The position numbers were made by a program, and so were the translations under genes. Positions 11,897 through 25,369 of a stretch of 64,000 bases of DNA are shown here, one piece after another. Within the stretch, counting starts at the first letter, position 1. Each line of letters opens with the position of its first letter. Where the stretch lies: the NCBI GenBank assembly GCA_014529385.2, contig CM043968.1:24740513-24804512 (forward strand), given 5' to 3'. The notes under the pieces are model-generated. The model made no database searches. It was not told the DNA's origin and saw nothing but the letters and a program-made list of their open reading frames with translations. Source of the stretch: Adiantum capillus-veneris (taxonomy: Eukaryota; Streptophyta; Polypodiopsida; Polypodiales; Pteridaceae).

Positions 11897-11909
11897 TGGT
11901 ATCAGAGCC
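11897..11909 (+). other. Primer binding site of copia B (initiator Met tRNA type)
   Basis: TGGTATCAGAGCC is complementary to the 3' end of plant initiator Met tRNA, which primes minus-strand DNA synthesis in most plant copia elements. Confidence 0.88.
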
Positions 11910-14104
<2,195 letters not shown>

Positions 14105-14437
14105 TTGGACATATTCTCTCGAGTCATGGCTGCAAGTAGTGCTTTCGAAAGAGAAGAGTACTACATCAAAAAGTTTGATGGCACAAACTTTGCTATTTGG
14201 TGGCAGCATATGCAATATGTTTTGATCAACAAAGGCTTGATAGCACCCTTGCATGAAAGAAGAGAGAATGCGTACGATAAACAAGGGGAAGACTTGAATG
14301 AGCATGCCATGGAGACCATTCTCCCTTGGTGAATCCATTTACTTCACCATAATGGATAAGACCAGTGCCAAAGATTTATGGGATGACTATGTGCAGCATG
14401 GGATGGCAACAATGCTTCAAACAAGGTTTTGCGTCTG
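14105..14437 (+). pseudogene. Copia B gag N-terminal fragment
   Basis: From the methionine at 14127 it reads MAASSAFEREEYYIKKFDGT, then FAIWWQHMQYVLINKGL, the typical start of plant copia gag (DUF4219/UBN2 type). After a frameshift near 14330 it continues as YFTIMDKTSAKDLWD and NASNKVLR, where it is cut by copia D. An upstream in-frame ATG at 14105 is possible. The start resembles 36697-36885 and 40610 (minus). Confidence 0.75.
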
Positions 14438-15660
14438 AGCCATACACACTCAACCATAGCTGTGAAGACTGCCCTGTACTCAGCCTCACAACTAGAAGTG
14501 GCCACAGTAGGTTGCTTCTTGCTCAACCATGATATACATGAACTGCCAAGCATGAAACAAAAACCACTTGTGGACACTCGCATGTCAAAACGACCAGCCC
14601 AATCTGAGCGAGAAAAAGCATGTAAGTCTGGCGGCAATGATTCCCCCTTGGGATAAAACAAACCAAGATGTAAAGTGCCACTAAGGTAGAAAATACTCTT
14701 GACAGCCTGCCAATGCTTGGACCTTGGGCTATGCATAAATCTGCTGACTTGTGAGACTGCAAACTGAATATCTAGCCTCGTGTTGCATACATAAATGAGG
14801 CATCCAACAACAGTTTGGTAAAGTGTGAAATCATCAGGATCACTAGCATCATGAAGACTCAATTTCAAACTTGTTTCCATGGGAGTGGCAATAGGTTTGC
14901 AATCTTCAAGTCCAAACTTACATAGCAATGTCTCAATGTAACTTTTCTGACACAAGGCAATACCACCATCACATTGCTTAAACTGTATACCCAAGTAATG
15001 ATGCAATAGCCCCAAATCTTTCATCTTGAAAGTAGCATTCAAATCAACCTTAAATTCAGCAATATGTCTCTCAATTGGTCCAGTGACAGCAAATCATCTA
15101 CATAAAGAACCACAATGAGAAGTACATCACCCTCATGCTTTACATACAATGTGCTTTCTGTTGGACTGTTTTACGAAAGCCTCGTTTGACCAAATGAGTG
15201 TCAGCTTTTTCATACCAAGCATGAGGAGATTGCTTCAACCCATACAAAGCCTTCTTACATCTGCACACTTTGTCCTCTTTGTCCTTTCATGACAACCCAT
15301 ACAAGACACTTTGTCCTCTTTGTCCTTTCATGACAAAATCGCGAGGCTGCGTTACATAAACTTCCTCAAATATGTCACCATTAAAGAAAGCAGTAACAAT
15401 GTTTGATTGATGTACATCCCAACCAAAATGAGCTACCAATGCACATGAAAACGCACAGTAGTCATACGACAAGTGGGAGAAAAAGTTTCTTCATAATCTA
15501 TGCCTTTTTGTTGTGCATAACCCTTTGCAACAAGTCGAGCCTTATGGCAATCGATCTCACCATCCCGCTAGCATTTCAACTTGTAAACCCACTTTGTACC
15601 AATGGCCTTTTTCCAGGAGGCAAATCACATAAAGTCCATATGTCATTTTCTATAGGTGCA
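14438..15660 (-). pseudogene. Copia D reverse transcriptase and partial RNase H
   Basis: The 232-codon open piece (15042-14344, its last part beyond the junction) covers MNATFKMKDLGLLHHYLGIQ, then DIQFAVSQVSRFMHSPRSKH, and RNase H (SRSDWAGRFDMRVSTSGFCF, SCEAEYRAVFTAMVECVWLR). Upstream, VVLYVDDLL at about 15110-15085 shows an intact YVDD followed by a one-base frameshift. The palm start HFGWDVHQSNIVTAFFNGD is at about 15430-15370. A short direct duplication (CACTTTGTCCTCTTTGTCC) occurs at 15268-15330. Confidence 0.82.
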
Positions 15661-15686
15661 TCATATTCTGATTGCATGGCAGCCAT

Positions 15687-16473
15687 CTAATTTTTTGAAT
15701 TTTGTGCTTCATCAAAAGACAGAGGTTCCTCAACATCATGTAACCTAGACACATCCAAAGCATAACAATCTGATGTATAAGATGCATGGCAAGAGCCTGG
15801 AACGAGTACGACTAGACAAAGGTGCATCCAATTTACTATCACGCAATGTATGCAGCAGCCATTTTGGTATACCACTAGCCTACTCATTTTCAGCCCTTTC
15901 CTCATCAAGTACAACATGTATATATGCATCAGTTATAGGCCGATCTGTAACATTTTCGAAAACCCCCGTAGGCTGTACATTTGCCTCATTGGAATTTACA
16001 TTCGAACTTTCGCCACTAAAAAGAGGCAACAAAGTGTCATGAATGTCATGTGAGCTTACATTACTGTCTCTACTACATGACAGCAAGGGCTGAACAAAAT
16101 CTTCCACAAACACTACATCCCGTGAAACCAAAATATGCTTTGTTTGTGTATGATACAACCTGTAACCTTTGCTTTCAGCACTATAACCAACAAAAATACA
16201 TTTGACAACCTTATCATCCAATTTTCTATGTTGTGTTTGTGGCACCAAAGCATATGCCAAATAGCCAAAAACACGCATGTCCTCAATAGAAGGCTTTCTA
16301 TCATGCCATTCTTTATATGGAGTAATAGACTGTAGAGCTTTCGTAGGACACCTGTTTAGTACATAAGTGGCACACATGATGGCCTCAAGCCAAAAAGAAT
16401 GCGACAAAGCGTGGCTTTGACCACACATCATTCCATTTTCTAAGTGACCTGTTTTTTCTCTCAGCAACACCAT
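15687..16473 (-). pseudogene. Copia D integrase C-terminus and linker
   Basis: A 197-codon open frame (16473-15880) reads LSHSFWLEAIMCATYVLNRC, then SIEDMRVFGYLAYALVPQTQ, CIFVGYSAESKGYRLYHTQT and ILVSRDVVFVEDFVQ: the standard copia integrase end and linker. A second frame (15929-15687) continues to VEEPLSFDEAQN, just before reverse transcriptase. Confidence 0.82.
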
Positions 16474-17049
16474 TTTGGTGAGGTGTATAAGACATTGTAC
16501 ATTGGTGTTTTATCCCACGACTAGCCAGAAATGCATTAAATTCATGAGACATATACTCCCCCCCTCGATTACAACGGAGGGTGCCCATAGTACATTTCGA
16601 TACATTTTCAGCCATAGCCAAAAATTGTTTGAAGCACATAAAAACTTTGGACTTCGCTTTAAGCGGAAATACCCATGCATGCCTGGAGTAATCATCAATG
16701 AAATTCACGAAGTACAACAAATTGCCCAAGGATGGAGTTTGCATGGGCCCACAAACATCAATATGCACAAGCTGCAACCTGCATGTGGCCCTGACTGAAT
16801 CATCCTTTGGAAACTTAGAACGCTGCATTTTACCCAAAATACAGCCTTCACAAACATGTTTGATAGGTGCTTCAAGAGGCGGCAAAGAAGCAACAATATC
16901 AAATTCAAATGTAGCAAACTTGCAAAATTAAGATGCCCAAAATGTGCATGCCACAATTTTGCATCTAAAACAGCCCTTGAATCTACAACTGCATTTGCAA
17001 AATTTTGTCCACACTTGTCATACAAAGTGAGCTTATACAGCCCACGCAC
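16385..17049 (-). pseudogene. Copia D integrase core
   Basis: Frames at 16885-16385 and 17049-16705 encode LWHAHFGHLNFASLLHL, CEGCILGKMQRSKFPKDD, HIDVCGPMQTPSLGNLLYFV, and RCNRGGEYMSHEFNAFLASR followed by [17 protein letters not shown]. The second catalytic aspartate is replaced (RCNRGGEY where copia A has HFDRGGEY), so this copy would lack that catalytic residue. Confidence 0.84.
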
Positions 17050-17088
17050 AAAAGGCCAGATGCAACAATTTCATCACCAAAACTGAGA

Positions 17089-17661
17089 TCATGAAGTACA
17101 TCTGTTATCCACAAATTTGACTACAAGTCCAAGTCTAGCAAGTGCCGATACAGACAAAAGACTCTTCTTGATCCCAGGTACATAAAGTGCATCAACAAGT
17201 GTGAAAGAACTGCCATTCATAGCAGTAAGCACAATCTTTCCAACTCTCTGAACCGGATAAGAGGCATTGTTGGCACAAGTGACTACATTCCCATGAGGGA
17301 CAGACTCAAGAGAGGTGAACAATTCACGATGTGAGGTAATGTGCTTTGTAGCACCACTGTCAAAATACCATACATGTGAATCTGCAGCAACTGACATGCA
17401 TGCATCATGGACAATAGGATTGTAAATGCACTCTACACTAAAAGCCCATTTTGCATCAACATTAGCATCACAATCTCCTTTCGCAGAAGACTCAACAATG
17501 GCTGCATTTGTAGTGGAACCAGCATTTATAGTGGAACCACCCTCTTTCTTCTTAGCCTCTTTGGCCTTCAACTTAGGACACTGCTTGATCAAGTGATCAT
17601 TAGCTTTACAATAATGGCAACGCATCTTCTTTTTGCCCATATCACCAAAAGTTCCAGACAA
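17089..17661 (-). pseudogene. Copia D gag zinc knuckle and protease
   Basis: This 190-codon open frame starts with the CCHC knuckle CHYCKANDHLIKQC, followed by basic KLKAKEAKKKEGG. The aspartic protease motif FDSGATKHITSH is intact at about residue 98. It ends in LLSVSALARLGLVVKFVDN, the lead-in to the pre-integrase region. Confidence 0.85.
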
Positions 17662-17802
17662 ATTGCTGCCTGCAAAAGCATTAGGAACAGAAGTTTTGCC
17701 ACTCGCATCAGAACCATAAGAAGTGGCTGCATTGCTATTACCACCCTTTCTTTGAGAAGCAATAAAAGCCTATTCAACTGCACATTGCCTAGTCTTGTTT
17801 TT

Positions 17803-18446
17803 TCAAGAAAGTGACTCTTGCAATGTGCATAATGCATCAAACTTGACAACTTCAGGATTTCCTTGGGTCATAAGTCTCCAAGTACTAGCAAAAGTCTGGT
17901 AAGAATCTAGTAAGGCATCAAGAACAGTTTGCAGAAGGGAATTGTCTGAAATGACTTCACCTGTAGAAATAAGTTGCTCATTAATATCCTTGACACCAGC
18001 AAGGAAAGTGTCCATATCATGTTCCTCATGCATAATCTTCGATTCCAGCTCTTTATGCAGCAAAGCAGTTTTAGCCTCATTGCGGCTTTCATAAAGACTT
18101 GCTAGAATATCCCAAGCATGTTTTACGGATTTTGTTGAACGAATGTGAGGAGTAATGGTGCACTTCACAGACAACTCAATCAATGCATGCTTTACATCCA
18201 ACGAGCTTTTTTTGTCGTAGGCAAAACAACTCTAATAGCAACAATCCTTGTAGCAAGACCTGCAACATCCACAACATTGCCTACATCCTCAGAACCAGGA
18301 CGTACATCAATGCCCTGCACAATATTCCAAACGCCCTTTGACACAAGAACATGTTGCATCATGTTAGCCCACATAGGGTAACTGTCCCCATCCAATCTGT
18401 CCTCAGCAGCAAACATCTTGAACACATATGTGTTGTTGTCAGCCAT
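17803..18446 (-). pseudogene. Copia D gag
   Basis: The start MADNNTYVFKMFAAEDRLDG (ATG at 18446) fits a gag N-terminus, followed by YPMWANMMQHVLVSKGVW. After a frameshift near 18200 it continues MDVKHALIELSVKCTI, AWDILASLYESRNEAKTALL and FASTWRLMTQGNPEVVKF (UBN2-type gag). Confidence 0.82.
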
Positions 18447-18793
18447 GGAAAATGCCTGCACGTGATGTGAAAACTGCCCAAAATGAGGAGAAACTGAGTG
18501 AGACTAGCATGTGCTATATAGCACAACCCGTAGTAGACTGTATAGCACCTGTTTTGCAGAAAATGACACTGACAAAAATTTGCACAAAATGACAAAATTG
18601 CCTGTGCAGACTGCCTGTAGTGGAAACGGAGACCGAAATGAGCCCGAATAAAAAATTGAAGCAGACTGCGCTCTATGAGTACACCCAAAAAATTTATCGA
18701 CCTGCTAACGCTCGCCAAAGCTCACAGAAATCGGGGAAAGTGAACAGGCGTGTGCTGGAGCTGCTGGCGACTAAGCCCGAGAGGACGACACCT

Positions 18794-18805
18794 GCTCTGA
18801 TACCA
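18794..18805 (-). other. Primer binding site of copia D
   Basis: The minus strand reads TGGTATCAGAGC two bases after the LTR, complementary to initiator Met tRNA. This fixes 18808-19034 as the 5' LTR. Confidence 0.9.
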
Positions 18806-18807
18806 AT

Positions 18808-19034
18808 TGTTGGAATTAGGGTTGCAGAGAAATGCACATAGCTTGGAGAAGACGAAGGAAGCTCAAGGCACAAAGCTAAGAGTGTATTACTTAGTGTGCA
18901 ATGGAAAGATAGATAGCCCTAGAGTGATGGGCGTATATACAATGCATGGGGGAAAGAACCTCCTAAAGAGGGAAAAAATGCCCCGGCGGTCCTAGTGTGT
19001 TCACACACATCACTACCACATGTATATGGTAACA
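18808..19034 (-). repeat. 5' LTR of copia D
   Basis: This 227-bp LTR, TGTTACCATATA...CCAACA in minus-strand sense, is a close copy of 1630-1857. Confidence 0.88.
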
Positions 19035-19925
19035 GTTCTTAGCCCTGGTCAAGAACCAATTGGATAGAAATCTTAAAGCTTTGTGAAGTGGCAATGGGGG
19101 TGAGTACATCTCCACTGAGTTCAATGATTTCTATAGTAAACGAGGCATTAGAAGATAGTTTACCATGCCTTACACACCCGCCCATAATGGTGTGGCTGAA
19201 AGGATGAATAGAACCATTCAAGAACTAGTCACTTCTATGTTGTCTACGACCAACTTACCTCAAGAATTTTGGGGAGAAGCTATTACAACAATTGCTTATT
19301 TGATCAATCGGCCACCTAGTACACCATTGAAGTACAAGGTTTCACAGGATATGTGGATGGGCAAACAACTCAATTATGACAAGCTATGTGTATTTGGGTG
19401 TGAGGCATTCTCACATGTACTAAAAGAGCTTAGACAAAAGCTGGACCCCAAATCACACAAGTGCATCTTCATTGGATATGGTGTGGATGGAGAGATGGGA
19501 TATCGTCTCTAACACCCGGAATCTAAGAAGGTTACACACAGCTTACAGGTGATATTCAACAAGTCTAAGATGCATAGAAAGCCAGTGAAATACATTATCG
19601 TAGAGTATGGTTTGAGGATGTTGCCTCACCACCAGTTACACAAAATGTTGGACGTCGTAGTGATGCACCTTCCACTAGTACACACACACACACACACACA
19701 CACACATGTTGCTCCAAACAGAGAAAAATCCAGCATTCAGTCACTTTGGAGATGTACTCGTACATCTCGTGCATCTGAGCGTTTTGAGCTAAGATTGGAC
19801 TATTTGCTAGTCACTGACTACGGTGAACCCAGTTGCTACAAAGAGGCCATTCAAATGGACGATAGTGTGAAGTGGGAGGAGGCTATGCAATCTGAGTATA
19901 ATTCAATCTTCACAAATGAAACTTA
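19035..19925 (+). pseudogene. Copia B integrase (C-terminal half) and linker
   Basis: It begins abruptly at 19035 after copia D's LTR. Integrase reads NGGEYISTEFNDFYSKRGIR, then PYTPAHNGVAERMNRTIQEL, FWGEAITTIAYLINRPPSTP, LCVFGCEAFSHV and KCIFIGYGVDGEMGYRL, then a stop at 19510. The linker contains VIFNKSKMHRKPVK and an (AC)13 tract at 19680-19706. The first catalytic part is missing. Confidence 0.82.
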
Positions 19926-20575
19926 GGAATTGACAGTTACTGCGGGTAAACAGGCATTGCCATGCAAATGGGTGTACAAGAAGAAGTATACCACCGATGA
20001 TCCCCAAAAATGAAAGGCGTGGATTTCGATGATATCTTTCCTCCTATGGTCAAGATGACTACATTGCATCTTGTGCTTAATCTAGTAGCCATCGACGACA
20101 TGGAATTGGTCCAAATGGATGTGAAGACAACGTTTCTTCATGGGGATCTTAAAGAGGATATCTACACGACACATCCAGAAGGTTTTGCAATAAAGCCTGA
20201 GAAGGCAACATAGGCAGAACTGGTGTGTAGAATCAAGAAAGCTTTATATGGATTAAAGCAAGGCTCAAGGACATGGTACATCAAATTCGATAAGTACATT
20301 CAGTCCCGAGGTTACGTACGGAGCCAAGAGGATCACTCCTTGTACACAAGGAGGTTGAACAATGGTTCCCTCATCATTCTGATTTTATATGTGGATGATA
20401 TGCTCATAGCCGGGACGTCAAAAGATGAGAAAGGATGCCTTTAAGAAAGCAATTTGCTATGAAATATTTGGGCGATGCACATCACTTTCTTGGTATGCAT
20501 ATAAAGAGAGATCACAAACGTGGTATACTTGGACTTTTTCAGGAAGAGTAAATTCACAAGGTCTTGCAACGTTTT
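19926..20575 (+). pseudogene. Copia B reverse transcriptase
   Basis: Segments: LPCKWVYKKKY (about 19960), a deletion removing the usual KARLVA region, then FDDIFPPMVKMTTLHLVLNL, LVQMDVKTTFLHGDLKEDIY, a TAG near 20211, KKALYGLKQGSRTWYIKFDK and LYVDDMLIAG with YVDD intact (20386-20402). A frameshift near 20440 precedes QFAMKYLGDAHHFLGM. The nearest relatives in the window are copia C and H. Confidence 0.82.
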
Positions 20576-21333
20576 AACATGCAAGGGGGGAAGCAATGAG
20601 TACCCCAATGGCTGCATACAAAAAACTTAGCAAGCAAGGTTGTCCCAAATCGGATGCTGAAAAAGCAAAGATGGCAAAGGTGTTGTATTCTTTGGCAATT
20701 GGCAGCCTCATGTTCACCATGGTTAGCACACAGAAAAACATTGCATATGTAGTGGGAGTGGTCAGCAGGTTTATGGCAAATCCACGCAGAAAGCATTGGG
20801 AAGTAGTGAAGCACATCTTGAGGTACATCAAGTGATCAACTAGCAAGTGCTTACGCTTTGGGAACAGTGATGCATCCATAGTTGGATACGCTGATTTAGA
20901 TTATGCGGGTTGTGTGGACACTAAGATATCCACATTTGGCTATGTTTTCTTGTTTGCTGGAGTGACAGTTTCTTGGAGATCATGTCATTAAAATTGCACT
21001 CTGTCTTCCACCACTGAGGTAGAGTATGTTGTAGTTTCTAGTTTCAATAAGGAAACTGTGTGGTTATCTCGTCTAGTGGGAGACCTTGGTATACACCAGG
21101 CTCCAGTGCTACATTGCAACAGTCAGAGTGCGATTGTGTTAGCAAAGAACCCCCTGTTTCACTCCAAGTCAAAACACATAGAGGTCATGTATCATGTGGT
21201 ACAAGGTATTTTGGCTAGCAAACACATTGAGCTAGTCAAAGTTCACATGGATGAAATCCCAGTGGATGCTCTTACAAAGAGCTTAGCCTCAGAGCAGTTT
21301 GCACATTGCATAGAGATGATGGGTGTAGGGTGA
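20576..21333 (+). pseudogene. Copia B RNase H
   Basis: AKMAKVLYSLAIGSLMFTMV and VVSRFMANPRRKHWEVVKHI lead into RNase H (YADLDYAGCVDTKISTFGYV-like, with DLD at about 20900; STTEVEYVV near 21020). It ends with HCNSQSAIVLAKNPLFHSKS, then HIELVKVHMDEIPVDALTKS. Stops at 20835 and near 20990 break it. Confidence 0.82.
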
Positions 21334-21425
21334 AGTTGCAGTCATGCTTCATGTTTGTACAATTGTACATAATAGCCCCTACATTCTTTAGCCACTTGGG
21401 CCACGTTGGCCTTCAAGTGGGAGAT

Positions 21426-21612
21426 TGTTAGGTTTAGGCCCCGTGGTCTGTTATGGTTGGACGCCCGCCCACTCACTCTTATTCATTTGGTTATAATGTC
21501 AATAAGGAGCTGAGATGAATCATTCTTCTCACAAAGCTCCACCCAATACTGTGTTTTCTCCTTCCCCTTTCTCTCCTTCCCTCTCTTGCACTCACCACAC
21601 GGCTTCCCCACA
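21426..21612 (+). repeat. 3' LTR of copia B
   Basis: Preceded by the polypurine tract AAGTGGGAGA (21416-21425). The 187 bp TGTTAGGTTT...CCCCACA pairs with 11707-11894. Confidence 0.85.
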
Positions 21613-21802
21613 TCAAGTAGGCTATGTGGATAAATGGACATCAAATCTCTCATCAATAATCTATCATACATCAAGTAAAACTGAATAAAATCTCTCCAAA
21701 CATGATGGAGAGAAGCAAAACAATTTTTTGGGTTGAACAAAGTGCATAAACCTCTCAAAGGCAAAACCATCTCAAATCACAAATCCACATGAAGCATGCA
21801 TC

Positions 21803-22158
<356 letters not shown>

Positions 22159-22745
22159 TATGGTATTAGAGCCTTGTTGGCCTCGGTTCGAGTCATCACG
22201 TGGGTACAGCCGCTTACACAGGCGAGACAAGGCTGTCGACCTACATCAAAGCAAGCAAAGGTTGCATGAACAGCATCCCCTTGGCTTTCTGATGCGATCT
22301 CGACTCTTCAATGACTCTAAATTCGGCACCTACAGCCCGTAAGCTTCATCGTCATCATCGTCGTCTGTCTACGCTACCACAGAGATTGTTTTTGTGTTGT
22401 GTGTTCACACTGCCTGCCCGTGACCACCTAATTTACTCTCAAGGTCTTACCCAAGCGGCTATTCACACCAACTTATTCACATCCTCTACTCGGTGCTCCT
22501 AGTAGATAAGCAAGTTGCAGACAGTGACCAACAAATCATTCCATATCGAAACGCAGGACTGCAGCTCCCCTGTTTTTGGTGGCATGAGCAGTAAACATGT
22601 ATGCAATTTTACTTAAGGTAATTAAGAACATAAAAGTTGCAAAACTTGGTAGTTTTGCATGCAATTGGTTTGGTGGCCTTGCACATTTTTTTGCTAGCAT
22701 TTAACATATCCACAGTGGGCTACAAAGACACTCTTCTCAAGTTTT

Positions 22746-23195
22746 TTGCTTAGCAACATGTCCAATGGTATAACCATTCGATCATCCCAAGCGAAGGTAT
22801 ATGACATGCATCATGTGCCAGTGAGTGTCAAATCAAAGCAGGTTCTTGGGACTATGATCGATGAAGATCTATTTGGTATTGAAGATCAAGAAGGTGATAG
22901 CCTGCAGTTGCAATACATGCGATGTATAGGCATATTCCAAGTGCCAAGCAAGCTTTACGACATGTTCGAACACATCGACAATTGCAAGAACGAAGAAGAA
23001 TCTCCGTTGAGATTACAGTATAAATTTTTCACCAACTATTTTTGCCAGTTTATTGTCATAGTTTTGTCAGCTTTTGTCTATTGTCAAAACCATCATAAAC
23101 TTTTAGTCAAAGCCTCCTTTTACATTATTTGTTGTCATTCATGCTTGTCAGTTGTCATTATGTCAAAATTGTACGGGTTATCGACACTGCCATAA
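22746..23195 (+). CDS. Unknown open reading frame inside element F (149 codons)
   Basis: A 149-codon frame starting MLSNMSNGITIRSSQAKVYD. The first 100 residues look protein-like (VLGTMIDEDLFGIEDQEGDS; FEHIDNCKNEEESPL); the rest is hydrophobic and cysteine-rich and may be chance. I do not recognise a family. It could be a captured host gene fragment or simply untranslated interior. Confidence 0.25.
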   Translation: MLSNMSNGITIRSSQAKVYDMHHVPVSVKSKQVLGTMIDEDLFGIEDQEGDSLQLQYMRCIGIFQVPSKLYDMFEHIDNCKNEEESPLRLQYKFFTNYFCQFIVIVLSAFVYCQNHHKLLVKASFYIICCHSCLSVVIMSKLYGLSTLP

Positions 23196-23391
23196 AAATA
23201 TAATGGTAAGACCACCCTTTGTTGTTTGGTTGAGTTCTGGTCTGCTGTCTCACATTGATGGTTGTTTGAGGGAAGTACACAATGCTATAGTCAAGGGGGG
23301 GACTTCTACTCATGGTTTCAGGTGAATGAACTCTGCCATGGTCTGTCTGTCTCCAGTCTATTGTCAGTGGTTTGGGCTTGAGGGGGGGGGT

Positions 23392-23538
23392 TGTTGGGTA
23401 TGCAAGCCCTTGTGCGTCTAGCCTGTGGGGACACTGCTTATCACATGCAGGTAGGTTCAATGGCAAGTCAAGTGGTGCATGGCAAATTGCCTTTATATGT
23501 AGGGTTAATTTTACAAGAAATCAATCAATCAAAAAAGC

Positions 23539-23626
<88 letters not shown>

Positions 23627-23691
23627 TTGTTGCATCTCCTCCACGCCATGGCTCCTCATTGGCTACATCCCCCATAGCCTGTGCCTCAACA
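23392..23691 (+). repeat. 3' LTR of element F
   Basis: Same sequence as the 5' LTR up to about 23673, including the TATA-like site and a shorter CT tract (about 83 bp, 23541-23623). The tract length difference accounts for most of the size difference between the two LTRs. Confidence 0.8.
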
Positions 23692-23699
23692 ACGTCAAC

Positions 23700-24191
23700 C
23701 GTCAAGAGAATGCCCATGGAGCTCACTCCTGCATGAGAAATCTCTCTAGATAATTGCATCTACCCGAAACACCTACACACCTATGAATTTGTCACCTATG
23801 ACATGTAACTAACTCAAAATGTATCCACACATACTAATACCTAACTGAGAAGCACTAAACCAAGAGGTTGTAAAGAATGAGGATGCAAGAGAGCTACACA
23901 AGACAAGCACAAAGCACACAGAGATGGAAAGCTTCTTCTTCTTCTTCACAGAAAAGAGAGTACAAAAATGACTAAGTGCTAAAACTGAAAAGTAGCACAT
24001 ATGTATATGCGGTCACTAAGTGTGAACTCGCTAGAAGCGTACTAGGCTGGCACTATAAGTGTAGTGCAGCTATAGAATCACTGGCAGAGATCCTCCGTGT
24101 AGGTCACCTAACGCGCCAGTGAGTAAATGTCGTAAGCGGCCAAGACTCGTAGTGGATGCCATCTCAAGATGTAGAGCTCGACATCTCAACA
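23700..24191 (-). repeat. Probable 3' LTR of copia E
   Basis: In minus-strand sense it starts TGTTGAGATGTCGAGC immediately after the polypurine tract GAGGGGGAG (about 24192-24201). The other end has no copy for comparison; 23700 is approximate. Confidence 0.55.
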
Positions 24192-25369
24192 CTCCCCCTC
24201 GAGCTCTGCATGTCGCAGAGTCCAAGCATAGTCCGGAAACGTCGAAGCTTCTCAGCTCCGAGGGCCTTGGTAAAGATATCCGCTATCTGCTCCTCTGTGC
24301 TGACGTAGACCAAGTCGATGTCGCCCGCCAACACTCGCTCTCGAACGTAGTGGTAATGGACCTCTATGTGCTTGGTCCTGGCATGGAACACTGGGTTCCT
24401 AGCCAACTGCATGCTGCTGAGGTTGTCACAATGGATGACAATCTACTGGTCCACCTACACTCCCAAGTCCTCAAGTAATGTGCGTAGCCAAGCTACCTCA
24501 CACGCCGCAATTGCTGCACCTCTGTACTCGGCCTATGTGCTCGATAAAGCAACCGTAGGCTGCTTTTTGCTGCTCTAAGTAACAGCAGCACTCCCAAAAG
24601 AGAACATGAAGCCACTCGTAGATCTCCTATCAACAATGCTACCTGCCCAATCTGCATCTGTATACCCATACAATGCTAATGGCGCATCTGCTGCATAGAA
24701 CAATGCGTAGTCAAGAGTCCCCTGCACATACCGAAGTGTGCGTCGTACTCCATCCAAATGTGGCTTCCTCGAAAGCTGCATGAATTGACTCTCCAAGACT
24801 ACTGTGTAGCTCAAGTCTGGCCTTGTGATAGTCAAGTAGATTAGACTACCCACAATCTTCCTGTACATATTGACATCCTCAACAACATCACCTTTCTCTG
24901 CACTCATCTTTGCATTCACATCCAAGGGAATAGAAATTGGCTTACAATCAGCCATACCATACTTTGACAACATTTCCAAAGCATAATGTCTCTGTGACAG
25001 CCATACACCCTCTGGAGTCCTGATCACCTCAATGCTAAGAAAGTAGCGCAACTCGCCCAAATCTTTCATTTCAAACTCCTGTTTGAGAAGACCCTTCACA
25101 TGGTCAATCTCCATAGCATTGTCACCCACAATAATAAGGCCATCTACATATATGGTAATGACCACAATCCCCACATCACTCTCACGTACATAGAGTGAAT
25201 GATCAGCATGACCTCTCCTAAAACCAATACTGACAAGATACTTGGCAATCCTGTCATACCATGCTCTAGAGCCCTGCTTCAAACCATACAAAGCTTTGAG
25301 AAGCCTGCATACATAATCTGGGTAACCTGGATCGACATAACTAGGTGGTTGATCCATATACACTTCCTC
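24164..25369 (-). pseudogene. Copia E reverse transcriptase (end) and RNase H
   Basis: Starting after an in-frame TAA at 25370, it reads MYMDQPPSYVDPGYPDYVCR and LKALYGLKQGSRAWYDRIAK. The catalytic motif is TIYVDGLII, so YVDD is changed to YVDG. Then come FEMKDLGELRYFLSIEVIRT and RNase H (YGYTDADWAGSIVDRRSTSG, about 24680). After TAG stops near 24578, 24533 and 24470, the tail ARNPVFHARTKHIEVHYHYV and EEQIADIFTKALGAEKLRRF ends near the polypurine tract. All pieces share one frame. Confidence 0.86.

Larger units (their letters stand above)
14438..19034 (-). mobile_element. Ty1/copia retrotransposon D, 3'-truncated, inside copia B
   Basis: On the minus strand it has a 5' LTR (19034-18808), primer binding site, gag, zinc knuckle, protease, integrase, reverse transcriptase and the start of RNase H. 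It ends in RNase H at about 14438 without its 3' LTR. It is a sister copy of copia A. Plus-strand copia B integrase resumes directly at 19035, showing D sits in B. Confidence 0.85.
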